Below are positions 24,972 to 34,151 of a stretch of 61,758 nt of DNA, piece by piece. The position numbers were made by a program, and so were the translations under genes. The stretch's first letter is position 1, and every line of letters begins with the position of its first letter. Source of the stretch: Actinomycetes bacterium (lineage in GTDB: Bacteria; Actinomycetota; Acidimicrobiia; Acidimicrobiales; JAMCPL01); the NCBI GenBank assembly GCA_021846515.1, contig JAJZWU010000012.1:1-61758 (forward strand). The letters are read 5' to 3'. Below the pieces are notes generated by a model. The model did no database searches and was not told where the DNA came from. It saw only the letters and a program-made list of their open reading frames with translations.

Positions 24972-26522
24972 TCATAAGGGCACATTGCCGTGCTTGCGGC
25001 GAGGAAGCTCTTCACGCTTGGACATAAGCATCCTAAGAGCTCCGGCCAACACTCTCCTGGTATCAGTCGGGTCGATGATATCGTCGATAAAACCTCTTTC
25101 GGCTGCAAGGTATGGATTTGCATGCCTCTCTCTATACTCTTCCACCAGCTCTGCACGTCTGGCTACCGGATCCGCAGCCTCTTTCAGGTCTCGGCGATAT
25201 ACTATCTCTACAGCTCCATCAGGCCCCATGACTGCCATCTCTGCCGACGGCCACGCATATGCCAGATCTGCCCCTATGGATTTGGAGTTCATAACCACAT
25301 ATGCTCCACCGTATGCCTTACGGGTAATCAACTGTATACGTGGGACTGTAGCTTCACAGTAAGCGTACAGCAGCTTGGCGCCGTGGCGTATAATCCCACC
25401 ATACTCCTGATCGGTTCCAGGCATAAAACCCGGTACATCCACAAAAGTAACCAAAGGGATGTTGAATGAGTCGCACATCCGGACAAAACGGCTTGACTTC
25501 TCTGATGAGCTGATATCCAGAACCCCTGCCAGCACAGAGGGCTGATTCCCCACTATGCCGACGACATGACCGTCTATGCGACCGAGCCCGCAGGTAATCG
25601 ACTGTGCCCAGTGAGGATGAAACTCCAGGTATTCTCCATCATCCACTACGGCATATATTACTTTCTTCATATCGTAAGGCTGGTTGGATGAGGATGGCAT
25701 TAGCTCAATCAACTCCGGCGTAAGGCGATCAGGGTCATCCTCCGTCTCCTCGTAGGGAGGCTCCTCAAGATTATTTGAGGGGAGGAACGACAAAAGAAAG
25801 CGCACATCGTCAAGGCACGACTTCTCATCGGGAGCTACAAAGGTTGCTACACCGGACTTGGTAGCATGAGTCATAGCACCCCCAAGTTCCTCCAACGTAA
25901 CATCTTCGCCGGTAACAGCCTTTACAACATCAGGTCCTGTGATAAACATGTGGCTTGTATTGTTAACCATAAATATGAAATCGGTCATAGCGGGCGAGTA
26001 GACTGCCCCTCCCGCACATGGACCCATGATTACGCTTATCTGCGGGATTACCCCAGATGACAAAACATTACGATGGAAAATACCCCCGTAGCTGTGCAGT
26101 GAGACCACTCCCTCCTGTATGCGGGCACCGGCTCCGTCATTTATGCCAATCATGGGAACACCGAGTGAGAGTGCGAGATCCATTATTTTATGTATCTTCT
26201 CAGCAAATACCTCACCCAGGGCACCTCCAAATACGGTAAAATCCTGGCTGAACACACATACCTGCCTGCCGTCTATAGTTCCAAACCCGGTAATTACCCC
26301 GTCTGTCCACGGTCTTGTATGATCAAGGCCAACACCATGCGCCCTATGTCTGGCAAGCATATCAAGCTCTTGGAAGGAGCCTTCGTCCAAGAGGTACTCC
26401 ACACGCTCTCTGGCGGTCATCTTTCCCTTTTCGTGCTGGCGCTCTATAGCTTTCGCCGATCCCGGGTGAGTAGCCTCTTCCTTGCGCGTAGTTAAAATCT
26501 TTATCTGTTCAGATATATCCAT
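24972..26522 (-). CDS. Acyl-CoA (propionyl-CoA) carboxylase, beta/carboxyltransferase subunit
   Basis: A 516-residue biotin-dependent carboxyltransferase, most likely propionyl-CoA carboxylase beta (PccB/AccD5 type), producing methylmalonyl-CoA. Landmarks are [21 protein letters not shown] at the N-terminus, [12 protein letters not shown], and oxyanion-hole loops [14 protein letters not shown] and [32 protein letters not shown] and the C-terminal [15 protein letters not shown] follow. Length and motif order match the family. GAGGA about 5 bases upstream of the ATG is supplied by a 20-bp duplication of the end of the preceding epimerase gene. No biotin carboxylase (alpha) gene is in this window. 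Confidence 0.94.
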   Translation of the reverse strand: MDISEQIKILTTRKEEATHPGSAKAIERQHEKGKMTARERVEYLLDEGSFQELDMLARHRAHGVGLDHTRPWTDGVITGFGTIDGRQVCVFSQDFTVFGGALGEVFAEKIHKIMDLALSLGVPMIGINDGAGARIQEGVVSLHSYGGIFHRNVLSSGVIPQISVIMGPCAGGAVYSPAMTDFIFMVNNTSHMFITGPDVVKAVTGEDVTLEELGGAMTHATKSGVATFVAPDEKSCLDDVRFLLSFLPSNNLEEPPYEETEDDPDRLTPELIELMPSSSNQPYDMKKVIYAVVDDGEYLEFHPHWAQSITCGLGRIDGHVVGIVGNQPSVLAGVLDISSSEKSSRFVRMCDSFNIPLVTFVDVPGFMPGTDQEYGGIIRHGAKLLYAYCEATVPRIQLITRKAYGGAYVVMNSKSIGADLAYAWPSAEMAVMGPDGAVEIVYRRDLKEAADPVARRAELVEEYRERHANPYLAAERGFIDDIIDPTDTRRVLAGALRMLMSKREELPRRKHGNVPL

Positions 26523-26560
26523 TATTCCTCAACCAACTCGATTATTCCTCAACCAACTCA
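26521..26560 (-). repeat. 20-bp tandem duplication at the epimerase/carboxylase junction
   Basis: ATTATTCCTCAACCAACTCG (26521-26540) is repeated at 26541-26560 with one difference at the last base. One copy is the 3' end of the epimerase gene (codons for ELVEE and stop); the other forms the intergenic spacer and ribosome site of the carboxylase gene. Confidence 0.95.
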
Positions 26561-26985
26561 ATGAGCATGCCATTTGCAGAAGCGGGATGCACAAAAGCTA
26601 TTGTAGTACCTCTGGAACCGGGACGGGGCGCCTCGTCAATTAGCCTCATGCCGGCAGCTTTCAATACCCCTACAGCGTAAGAGCAATTATCCACCCTATA
26701 GCCTATGTGATGGATGCCCTCTCCCCGACGCTCCAGAAATTTTGCTACCGGCGAAGATGGGTCTGCCGGCGAAAGAAACTGCAGGTAGGAACCACCTACT
26801 GCTACCAATGCCTCATTGACCCGATCTTTCTCGATATATTCTTGATGCGCTACCTCAGCTCCCCATATTGTCCGGTACTGCGATATGGCCTGCTCCAGGT
26901 CGAACACCGCTATGCCTATATGGTCTATCCCCTTTATCAGCGGTTTTAACTCAGGCATCACCTCAGAATGAATCTGATCACTCAT
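26542..26985 (-). CDS. mce: Methylmalonyl-CoA epimerase
   Basis: A 147-residue vicinal-oxygen-chelate (glyoxalase fold) enzyme interconverting (R)- and (S)-methylmalonyl-CoA. Metal ligands are in IKGIDHIGIAVFDLEQA (His) and in GEGIHHIGYRVDN (second His), with the final Glu in ANGMLIELVEE. VGGSYLQFLSP is also characteristic. It overlaps the ccr gene upstream by eight bases and precedes the carboxylase beta gene, fitting one operon for ethylmalonyl-/propionyl-CoA metabolism. The residues ELVEE at its end are duplicated in the DNA downstream. Confidence 0.93.
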   Translation of the reverse strand: MSDQIHSEVMPELKPLIKGIDHIGIAVFDLEQAISQYRTIWGAEVAHQEYIEKDRVNEALVAVGGSYLQFLSPADPSSPVAKFLERRGEGIHHIGYRVDNCSYAVGVLKAAGMRLIDEAPRPGSRGTTIAFVHPASANGMLIELVEE

Positions 26986-28321
26986 GCCTGTTCGCCCTGA
27001 ACAAATTCAGCCTATCCTCACCTACCTGCTCCCTGAATGCAGGATCATCTATTCCCATACCCTCACGAGGGGCAAGGCAGAGCACCCCGATCTTTCCCTC
27101 ATGTAAGTTGTGATGTACCTGGTAGGTTGCCTCACCTACCTGCTCCAGAGGATATGTGTAAGATAGCGTAGGAACTACCTTACCTCTCACTATTAAATCA
27201 TTGGCAGCCCAGGCTTCCCTGTAGTTTGCAAAGTGGGATCCCTTTATGGTCTTCAGCTTCATCCATAGGTGCCTATTGTCATATTCGATCATGTAGCCTG
27301 AAGTTGCAGCACAGGTCACTATTACCCCGCCGCGCTTTGCTACAAATACCGACGCTCCCATGGTCTGGCGGCCAATATGTTCAAATACAATATCGGGGTC
27401 CTGGCCTATCAGCGACCTTATATCCTTGCCGAACCTTCTCCATTCCGACTCATCCTGGGTAAACTCATCTTTCCAGAATTTGTATGCCTGTGCCCTTCGA
27501 TCCAGGACCGCTTCGACACCCAATTTATGCAAGAGCTCTACCTTTTCAGGTGAAGATACCACCCCCACCGGGATACTGCCACCGTTCAGTACATGTTGAA
27601 CCGCATAGGCGCCTATGCCACCGGTAGCTCCCCAGATAAGAACACTCTGGTCCTGGGTCATACCTGCACCGTTATGAGATACGATCATACGATAGGCCGT
27701 AGAGTTGCAAAGTGCGTTGACCGCTGCTTCCTCCCAGGTAAGGTGCGCCGGTTTGGGCATAAGCTGATTTGCCTTCACGACGGTCAGGTCAGCCAGTCCA
27801 CCAAAGTTGGACTCATACCCCCATATCCTCTGGTTGGAAGCATTCATGGAGTCCTCATGAGCAGCCGGGTCCTGATCATCCACATAATTGCAGTGAATGA
27901 CCACCTTGTCTCCCGGGTGAAAATTATGTACACCCGGGCCGGTGCGTATCACCACCCCTGAAGCATCCGAGCCGACTACATGTGTCGGCAAATCGTGCCT
28001 GGATCCATATGCGCTCTCCCTGCCCAGTCTGGCCAAAAAGGCAAAGGTGGGCACAGGCTCAAAAATGGCGGACCAAACGGTATTGAAGTTTATAGATGAA
28101 GCCATAACTGCCACATACACTTCATCGGGAGCCAATTCGGGAACCGCTACTTCTCCTATATGTAGCGACTTACGCGGGTCCTTCTCGCTGCTTGGCAAGC
28201 CCTCAAACATATCAAGTTCGTCACGCGACAAGTATGCAGCCCTGTACGATTCAGGAATGGGTATGGCTGCTATATCGTCACCACTTGCGCCTGACTCGAT
28301 TGCATCGAGAAACTCTTTCAT
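26978..28321 (-). CDS. ccrA: Crotonyl-CoA carboxylase/reductase
   Basis: A 447-residue medium-chain reductase that converts crotonyl-CoA, CO2 and NADPH to ethylmalonyl-CoA, the hallmark step of the ethylmalonyl-CoA pathway. Family features are MASSINFNTVWSAIFEPVPTF, HVVGSDASGVVIRTG, GDKVVIHCNYVDDQDP and the NADPH-binding loop LIWGATGGIGAYAVQ. FEHIGRQTMGASVFVAKRGG and GSHFANYREAWAAN follow. The residues AATSGYMIEYDNRHLWM match Ccr rather than simple crotonyl-CoA reductase homologues. TAGGAGAG lies about 9 bases before the ATG, and a possible -10 (TACAAT, minus strand 28357-28362) is further upstream. It is the first gene of ccr-mce-carboxylase-epsilon. Confidence 0.95.
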   Translation of the reverse strand: MKEFLDAIESGASGDDIAAIPIPESYRAAYLSRDELDMFEGLPSSEKDPRKSLHIGEVAVPELAPDEVYVAVMASSINFNTVWSAIFEPVPTFAFLARLGRESAYGSRHDLPTHVVGSDASGVVIRTGPGVHNFHPGDKVVIHCNYVDDQDPAAHEDSMNASNQRIWGYESNFGGLADLTVVKANQLMPKPAHLTWEEAAVNALCNSTAYRMIVSHNGAGMTQDQSVLIWGATGGIGAYAVQHVLNGGSIPVGVVSSPEKVELLHKLGVEAVLDRRAQAYKFWKDEFTQDESEWRRFGKDIRSLIGQDPDIVFEHIGRQTMGASVFVAKRGGVIVTCAATSGYMIEYDNRHLWMKLKTIKGSHFANYREAWAANDLIVRGKVVPTLSYTYPLEQVGEATYQVHHNLHEGKIGVLCLAPREGMGIDDPAFREQVGEDRLNLFRANRHE

Positions 28322-28587
28322 ATACTCTTACTCTCCTATCCTGTCCTGGTAATCTAATTGTATGCCGATAACTTGGGCTGCATAACTACCCGCCTGTATT
28401 GTATCAGCATGACATCCTATACAGACAATTTTGTCGTATATCTTCCGACCTCTTAATGCGTACTGCCCTAAATCTGGCCACAACGCTAACAAAAGCTCTC
28501 CCAGACTGCCCTATGGGGAGGTAGCCAAGACAACTCCGAGCCCAACCGCCCAATTACGGAGATTGCTCCAGCTACGGCTCAATTCTA

Positions 28588-29817
28588 TCAGGGATCCTCC
28601 TGGAGCTGAGCAAATGACGGCAGTGACCCAGGCGAAGATAGCCCTTGGAATGGCTGTGAAACACCTACTAACTCCCTCAGGAAAAAATCAGTGGTTACCT
28701 TTGCCACCGCCTCCTCAAATGGATCGCTGTGAATATAGGGATGGTAGTGGCCTGCCCCAACAAGCTGAAGGAAGTATTTGGGAGGAGGCGCCTCTTCCCA
28801 AATATTCTCAGAATGCTGCGGCAAATTGACCGTATCGGCAGTACCCTGCACAATTAGCAACGGGGGGGTACCTGGCGGAAAATAGCTCCCTCCATCAATG
28901 TAGAGTTTTGCACCTGATAGTATGGCGGCGGCTTTTACCTCATGATTGATACAACAGGTATCGTAGCCTACAGCCATCATGGTCTCTCCTCCATCCGAGT
29001 GACCTGCTATCCCTATCTCGGAAGTATTTATTAGACCATCTATTGGACTGCCAGCCTGACTGTTCAAACCAAGGAGCTGAGAGAGTACAAAATTGACATC
29101 CTGGGGCTGATTGACTATATCTTCTTCAAACAAGCCTCCCGGTGCATCAGGATTGGTCAGCGGAAATATAGGCGCGGCGACCACAAAGCCAGCGTTTACC
29201 CATGAATAGAGTAGCGGCTGGTACTGCCACGGCCAAAGGTCGAATCCATGGGCAAAGACTATCAACGGCAATGGTTTGCTGCCATATGCACGGGGAAGGT
29301 CATTGATCTGTGACGGCCCATATTGGCTGGTGTCTCTATTCCCCGACGACGATGCCCCTTCCGATTTGGGGCTAATCGCTGGATAGTAAAGGTAGGTGAC
29401 CAGAGTACGTGGTTCCGGTTGTCCGGTAGCCGTATGTGGCGGGTAGATCAATCTACTGGTATCCACAAAAGTAAACGAACGTACCCCTACTGCATCAGGA
29501 TCCATGCTGGCCGGGCTGGTGGTAGTCGAGGTAACAGGGACAGAGGTACTGGTAGTAGTGCTGGTACTTACCCCTGTTGATGATGTACTCGTTATACGAT
29601 GCTTTTTGGAGGTTGTGGAGGTGGCCAATTTCTTGAAAAAGCGCAGGTCTCCGGATGGTCCTGTTACCAGCACAGCTACCCCACCGGCCAATATCAGGGC
29701 TATTACTACTCTTGCTACCCTAATTCTTCTACGATATTTTTTCCGCAGGTGGCGCCGTCTTATCAACTCTTCAGACGGGCCGACAGCCTTCTGCCCGGAT
29801 CGATAGTTACTGCTCAT
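28588..29817 (-). CDS. Membrane-anchored alpha/beta hydrolase
   Basis: A 409-residue hydrolase with a basic N-terminus (RRRHLRKKYRRRIR), one membrane helix (VVIALILAGGVAVLVTG, about residues 36-52) and a Thr/Ser-rich linker, so the catalytic domain is probably extracellular. The core has LIVFAHGFDLWPWQYQPLL (oxyanion region), the nucleophile elbow GIAGHSDGGETMMA with the Ser in GHSDGG, and a late GAGHYHP with the likely catalytic His. It resembles dienelactone-hydrolase or PAF-acetylhydrolase-like families. Substrate unknown. TAGACT is 9 bases upstream of the ATG. The 266-base gap to ccr holds only the ccr promoter region. Confidence 0.8.
   Translation of the reverse strand: MSSNYRSGQKAVGPSEELIRRRHLRKKYRRRIRVARVVIALILAGGVAVLVTGPSGDLRFFKKLATSTTSKKHRITSTSSTGVSTSTTTSTSVPVTSTTTSPASMDPDAVGVRSFTFVDTSRLIYPPHTATGQPEPRTLVTYLYYPAISPKSEGASSSGNRDTSQYGPSQINDLPRAYGSKPLPLIVFAHGFDLWPWQYQPLLYSWVNAGFVVAAPIFPLTNPDAPGGLFEEDIVNQPQDVNFVLSQLLGLNSQAGSPIDGLINTSEIGIAGHSDGGETMMAVGYDTCCINHEVKAAAILSGAKLYIDGGSYFPPGTPPLLIVQGTADTVNLPQHSENIWEEAPPPKYFLQLVGAGHYHPYIHSDPFEEAVAKVTTDFFLRELVGVSQPFQGLSSPGSLPSFAQLQEDP
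28773..28806. repeat. 34-bp near-perfect palindrome inside the hydrolase gene
   Basis: Two 17-base arms meet at GGCGCC with no loop; all but two positions (which are G-T pairs) are complementary. It covers codons for NIWEEAPPPKY. Because of the symmetry both strands encode a similar peptide (IWEEAP-PKY). Confidence 0.85.
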
Positions 29818-29976
29818 TGTGAGACCAGTCTATGCGAACAAGCGCTACCAGTGGTATCACATCGTATTATGAAATATTGGGAAGCATGGGTAGGAACTAA
29901 TGCGTTCCCTGGTGACCACATACCGGGATCCCTGTAGGGACTTTGGTCACAAATAGCACTACTTGGGTCAATCTTA

Positions 29977-30005
29977 TTGACATATATGTCAAAAAGGCGT
30001 ATAGT
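29977..30005 (+). promoter_or_regulatory. Sigma70-type promoter with palindromic operator over the -35
   Basis: TTGACA (29977-29982), a 17-base spacer and TATAGT (30000-30005) form a near-consensus promoter reading toward the acyl-CoA dehydrogenase cluster. The -35 is embedded in the perfect 16-bp palindrome TTGACATATATGTCAA (29977-29992), a likely repressor site. Transcription would start near 30012, leaving a leader of about 220 bases that contains the small ORF at 30149. The rest of the 29818-30148 gap shows no other gene. Confidence 0.75.
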
Positions 30006-30148
30006 AAGAACAGTAACGAGATAAGTGCAACAAAATAGCGCAAAAGCGGATACCAAGCGGAGGTAGGTATAGTATCTGGCGGAAAGGAACAAACCAGAAA
30101 ATCGCACAGTGGGGTGGAGAGAGGAAAGGTAAACGAGGAATATGTAAA

Positions 30149-30235
30149 ATGGCAGGCATACAATACGTAAGCATAGCCGTCCTCGTAGAGAAAGGAGATA
30201 CAGACCAAATGGATGAAGGGAGTCCCAACAGATGA
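30149..30235 (+). CDS. Small ORF (28 residues) coupled to acyl-CoA dehydrogenase
   Basis: An open frame MAGIQYVSIAVLVEKGDTDQ followed by eight more residues. GAGGA is 9 bases upstream of its ATG. Its stop TGA overlaps the ATG of the acyl-CoA dehydrogenase gene (ATGA), the same overlap used by many true operon pairs here. It could be a leader peptide or small protein that controls translation of the dehydrogenase. No homology is recognised. Confidence 0.45.
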   Translation: MAGIQYVSIAVLVEKGDTDQMDEGSPNR

Positions 30236-31530
30236 CAAGTAGCAGAATGCCCAAGTATCAAGAGTTAAACCCGGACATACCGTCGGACTATATACCTCTT
30301 GTCGAACAGGCACATGCCTTTGCAGAAGATGTCATGAGGCCGACAGCAGCTGTGCTGGATGGCATGTCTCCCGAAGAGGTGATTTCAGAGCAGTCTCCGC
30401 TTTGGTCCGCATTCCATAAATGGTTTCAGGCAGGACACCACGCCATGCTCATTCCAGAAGAGTTCGGTGGCGCCAATTTGGATGCCACAGCGCAGGCGCT
30501 TGTAACCGAAGAGTTCGGATGGGGAGCGCCAGATCTGGCCGTAAGCCTGGGTGTTGCTTCCATACCGTTTGTCTTTGCGGCACATCTGGCCAAGCTGACC
30601 GGAAACAAGAGACTGATTGATGAGGTGGTTGCACCCTTTGTCGCAGATACCGAGGGTCACCACATAGGATGCTGGGCTATCACTGAGCCGGGGCATGGAT
30701 CGGACGAGCTGGCTGCCGGCATAGATTCCTTCCAGGAAAGAGATACCGCGGGTAGTTGCAGGGCATACCAGGATGGCGATGAGTGGGTGATAACCGGCCA
30801 GAAATCGGCATGGGTATCAAATGGCACTATTGCTACTCATGCTCTGCTCTTCTGCACAGTAGATCCTTCAAGGGGCATGGCAGGTGGCGCAGTTGCAGTA
30901 GTACCACTGGACATACCTGGGGTCACCAAGGGTCCGCCCCTGGATAAGCTGGGGCAACGTAGCCTCAATCAGGGTGAGATCTTCTTTGATGAAGCACGCA
31001 TCCCGTCGGAATACATACTGGTCGGTCCCGATTTTTACAAAGAGCTGCTGGACCTTACTCTGGTAACGGCGAATTCTGGCATGTCGCTCATATTCACAGG
31101 TCTGGCCAGAGCTGCATTTGAGGAGGCACTAGAGTACTCCAAGGTACGAGTACAGGGTGGAAAGGCGATATCGGAGCACCAACTCGTTCAAGGCATGATA
31201 TTTGACATGTTTGCAAAAGTGGAGCAATCCAGAGCGTTTGCACGTGCCGCCCTTTACTACAACAATACAAGTCCAAGCGTTCCATTTGCGATAACAGCGA
31301 AGGTGACGGCTACTCAAACGGCATTCGATGTAGCAAGCAAAGCCATACAGGTCTTTGGTGGAATGGGACTGTCCAAAGGAATGCTTGTGGAAAAGCTAAT
31401 ACGTGATGCACGTTCGTCTACCATTGAAGATGGGGTCAATGAGTTTCTCGGGCTGATAGCTTCAAGGCGTATAATCGACTGCTATGGGATACCAGATGCC
31501 ATGAGCCTGCCTATTTCGCTGGCAGGATGA
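30232..31530 (+). CDS. Acyl-CoA dehydrogenase family protein
   Basis: A 432-residue flavoenzyme expected to oxidise an acyl-CoA at the alpha-beta bond. Family motifs include GCWAITEPGHGSDE, the FAD-contact segment WVITGQKSAWVSNGTIA, and LDKLGQRSLNQGEIFFD. The C-terminal helical domain has QVFGGMGLSKGMLVEKLIRDAR and the catalytic-loop position TIEDGVNEFLG. The ATG overlaps the stop of a small upstream ORF, and GGGAG lies about 9 bases before it. It is followed by an acyl-CoA ligase and a nitroreductase-family gene on the same strand, suggesting catabolism of a specific carboxylic acid. Substrate not deducible. Confidence 0.9.
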   Translation: MTSSRMPKYQELNPDIPSDYIPLVEQAHAFAEDVMRPTAAVLDGMSPEEVISEQSPLWSAFHKWFQAGHHAMLIPEEFGGANLDATAQALVTEEFGWGAPDLAVSLGVASIPFVFAAHLAKLTGNKRLIDEVVAPFVADTEGHHIGCWAITEPGHGSDELAAGIDSFQERDTAGSCRAYQDGDEWVITGQKSAWVSNGTIATHALLFCTVDPSRGMAGGAVAVVPLDIPGVTKGPPLDKLGQRSLNQGEIFFDEARIPSEYILVGPDFYKELLDLTLVTANSGMSLIFTGLARAAFEEALEYSKVRVQGGKAISEHQLVQGMIFDMFAKVEQSRAFARAALYYNNTSPSVPFAITAKVTATQTAFDVASKAIQVFGGMGLSKGMLVEKLIRDARSSTIEDGVNEFLGLIASRRIIDCYGIPDAMSLPISLAG

Positions 31531-31659
31531 TACTGGTAGGGAAGGATGATTGCCAGTAAAACACGTATGTCGAGCGACGAAACAGCGTAGAGCTGCTTGC
31601 AGAATAATAAGCGGAAATACGATAAATTACAAAGGTACGACTGGTGGTAAGGTGACATT

Positions 31660-33204
31660 ATGAGTGAACGTAAACAGGGACTAATAGAGCAACTGATCCG
31701 TGGCAGGGTAGCGGAGCACCCCGATCAGGAATGGCTCTTATGGCGAGATGAGACTTTCTCGTGGGCTGATACGCTGGCCAATACCCAGAGAGTGGCTAAC
31801 GGGCTTCTGGAACAGGGAGTACGGCCCGGTGATAAGGTCGCAATAATGATGGCAAATCGGCCTGAGTTTCTCTGGACTCACTTTGCTGCAAACTTTCTGG
31901 GGGCATCCTCTGTTCCTATAAACATCGCACAAAGAGGGCCGTCGCTCGCTCATATCCTGGCAGATTCCGGTAGCTCTACCGTTGTCGTAGATAGTACATT
32001 GAGCGATATAGTCGACTCGGTACGTAAAGATACCCCGAGCCTGAATAGAGCAATAGTAGTGGGTGGAAAACTTGCGGGAGGTGTTGATTTTAATACTCTG
32101 CTCCAGGCAGGAGACGGCCCTCTGGATGTAGAAATTGATACTCCCTCTACAGGAACTGCCATGCTCTATACTTCGGGAACCACCGGACCCCCAAAGGGAG
32201 TGGTGCAGAAGAGTAGTAATGGAGCCAGTGGATTCCTGCCTCTTATACTCTCTCTTGGGGTGAAGGCGGGAGAGACTATCTATACATCACTGCCACTCTT
32301 CCATGGCAACGCACTTCTCATATCCACTATGGGATCTATTGTCCTGGATGCCAAATTGGCGCTTGGAGAGAGGTTCAGCGCATCAAAGATGTTCTCGGAA
32401 TGCAAACGCTACAATGCAGTCGAATTCAATACTCTTGGCGGCATGATTTCCATACTACTGAAACAACCCCCCAGCACACAGGATAGAGATCATCCGGTGA
32501 GAGTAGTGCTGTCTGCAGGATGTCCCGCAGACAAGTGGGAAGAGTTTGAGAAACGCTTTGGTGTACGAATAGTCGAGTTTTACGGGATGGTAGATGCCCC
32601 CGGGCTGTTGCTGAACGATACCGGAAAGGTAGGTTCTATGGGAAAGCCGATTGGCGAGTGCGAATTTGCCATTGTAGATGAAGATGGCTCCAACCTGGAA
32701 GCAGGCCAGGTAGGCGAACTCGTATTCAGACACCCCTCCGGGCAGCTAAGCGAATACCACAACCTACCGGATGCTACCGAAAACGCTTGGGCTGGAGGTT
32801 GGTTCCATACAGGCGATCTTGCCATGCGTGATGCCAAGGGCTACTACTACTACAGGGGCAGAAAGAAAGAATCAATTCGCAGACTCGGTGAAAATATATC
32901 TGCGTGGGAGATTGAAACTGTGGTGAACTCTCATCCCAAGGTACTCGAATCAGCTGCCCACCCAGTACCTTCCGAGTTGGGTGAAGATGAAGTAAAGATA
33001 TGTGTCGTCCCGCGTCCAGGTGAAACAATAGATCCCGCAGACTTAATCTCGTATTGCGAAGACAAGATTGCACGTTATGCAATACCACGATATGTCGAAA
33101 TTATGGATGAATTGCCAAAGACCGGCACACAGAGAGTGCGCTACCAGGAGCTCAAGGAAAGAGGTATCACTGCAGGTACATGGGATAGAATGGATGTGAA
33201 GTAG
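31660..33204 (+). CDS. Acyl-CoA synthetase (AMP-forming)
   Basis: A 514-residue adenylate-forming ligase of the ANL superfamily, activating a carboxylic acid with ATP and CoA. The P-loop core motif is MLYTSGTTGPPKGVV (about residues 168-182). The A5 region reads IVEFYGMVDAPGL, the A7/A8 hinge WFHTGDLAMRD is followed by YYYRGRKKESIRRLGENISAWEIE, and the final catalytic Lys lies in LPKTGTQRVRY. AAGGTG precedes the ATG. It lies 129 bases after the acyl-CoA dehydrogenase gene and probably supplies its substrate. Confidence 0.92.
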   Translation: MSERKQGLIEQLIRGRVAEHPDQEWLLWRDETFSWADTLANTQRVANGLLEQGVRPGDKVAIMMANRPEFLWTHFAANFLGASSVPINIAQRGPSLAHILADSGSSTVVVDSTLSDIVDSVRKDTPSLNRAIVVGGKLAGGVDFNTLLQAGDGPLDVEIDTPSTGTAMLYTSGTTGPPKGVVQKSSNGASGFLPLILSLGVKAGETIYTSLPLFHGNALLISTMGSIVLDAKLALGERFSASKMFSECKRYNAVEFNTLGGMISILLKQPPSTQDRDHPVRVVLSAGCPADKWEEFEKRFGVRIVEFYGMVDAPGLLLNDTGKVGSMGKPIGECEFAIVDEDGSNLEAGQVGELVFRHPSGQLSEYHNLPDATENAWAGGWFHTGDLAMRDAKGYYYYRGRKKESIRRLGENISAWEIETVVNSHPKVLESAAHPVPSELGEDEVKICVVPRPGETIDPADLISYCEDKIARYAIPRYVEIMDELPKTGTQRVRYQELKERGITAGTWDRMDVK

Positions 33205-33303
33205 GAAGCACAAAAAGGAAGTCCCCGGGAGAATGGGCTAGAAGCTGTCCGCCCGAATGAACGGAGGTTGCACGTTGCTACAAACTGATGAAAGGAGAAT
33301 GAA

Positions 33304-34089
33304 TTGGAGTTCAAGAAAGTAGTAGGAACACGAAGGAGTGTAAGGTGGCTCAAGCCATGGAAACCGGTCGAAAGAGAGAAGCTGCAAATTATGCTTGAGG
33401 CGGCGAACAGGGCGACGCGCTCAATGAATGCAGATTATCCGAGAGCGTTGGTCATCCAGCGTGACGAGTTGCCCATGGAGATCAGAGATGCCCTGCGCAA
33501 CCCGACCACCTCGGCCGAGCTGGATCTTGCCCCTGTATATATTTTCTGGTACTTTGACGTAGAATATCCCAAAGGGGTACAAGACAGGCTCAAGGAATTG
33601 GTCGCTCAGCATGCACTGAGTGCTTCACATGGGTGGTCAGATGCCTATGTGGATGACTTTCTCTGGCCACAGGTACTTTCACCTATAGCAAATGAGCCAA
33701 TGGCTCTTATGTTTATGGGGGCGGTAGAGACTGGTATAGCTATATGCAATGCAGTAAATGCTGCCGTAGACGAGGGACTGGGTACATGTCTTCATGCATT
33801 CACAGCTACCAAGGAGGTAAAGGATGCCTTTGGGGTACCGGACACCTGGATCCCGGTTTGGCTGCAGTTGGTAGGATACCCGCTGGAAGAGCCTGAAGCA
33901 GGCGGCCAACGCCCCAGGAAGCCTTTGAGCGAACTATTCTTTGAAGGGCATTGCAACAATCCATGGAAAGAGGATCCAGAGGTGACCGAGCTGCTCAAGA
34001 AAGAAGGCATGATCCAGCAACCCGGCCCATTCCCCTACAGGGAGCAGGAGGTCAAGATGCTATCCAGGATGTTTGGATTACCCGAATAG
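33304..34089 (+). CDS. Nitroreductase-family flavoprotein
   Basis: A 261-residue FMN-dependent oxidoreductase of the nitroreductase fold. The N-terminus FKKVVGTRRSVRWLKPWKPV is the FMN-phosphate-binding R-R-S-x-R motif. AIANEPMALMFMGAVETGIA-like packing helices and the C-terminal VGYPLEEPEAGGQRPRKPLSE follow. Enzymes of this fold reduce nitro groups, quinones or enoates. The start is TTG 33304, supported by AAAGGAGA at 7-8 bases; the nearby ATG 33299 is out of frame. It probably belongs with the acyl-CoA dehydrogenase and ligase genes. Confidence 0.85.
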   Translation: MEFKKVVGTRRSVRWLKPWKPVEREKLQIMLEAANRATRSMNADYPRALVIQRDELPMEIRDALRNPTTSAELDLAPVYIFWYFDVEYPKGVQDRLKELVAQHALSASHGWSDAYVDDFLWPQVLSPIANEPMALMFMGAVETGIAICNAVNAAVDEGLGTCLHAFTATKEVKDAFGVPDTWIPVWLQLVGYPLEEPEAGGQRPRKPLSELFFEGHCNNPWKEDPEVTELLKKEGMIQQPGPFPYREQEVKMLSRMFGLPE

Positions 34090-34151
34090 CAGTTGGACCA
34101 TCGGAATCTAATAAACATTTTGACTACCCGAGTGAATAAGGAGATTACTAT

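Noticed and set aside
29814-30313. Overlapping minus-strand ORFs in the gap before the acyl-CoA dehydrogenase gene
   Set aside because: Low-quality composition, no ribosome site, and they oppose a strong promoter and the start of the dehydrogenase.
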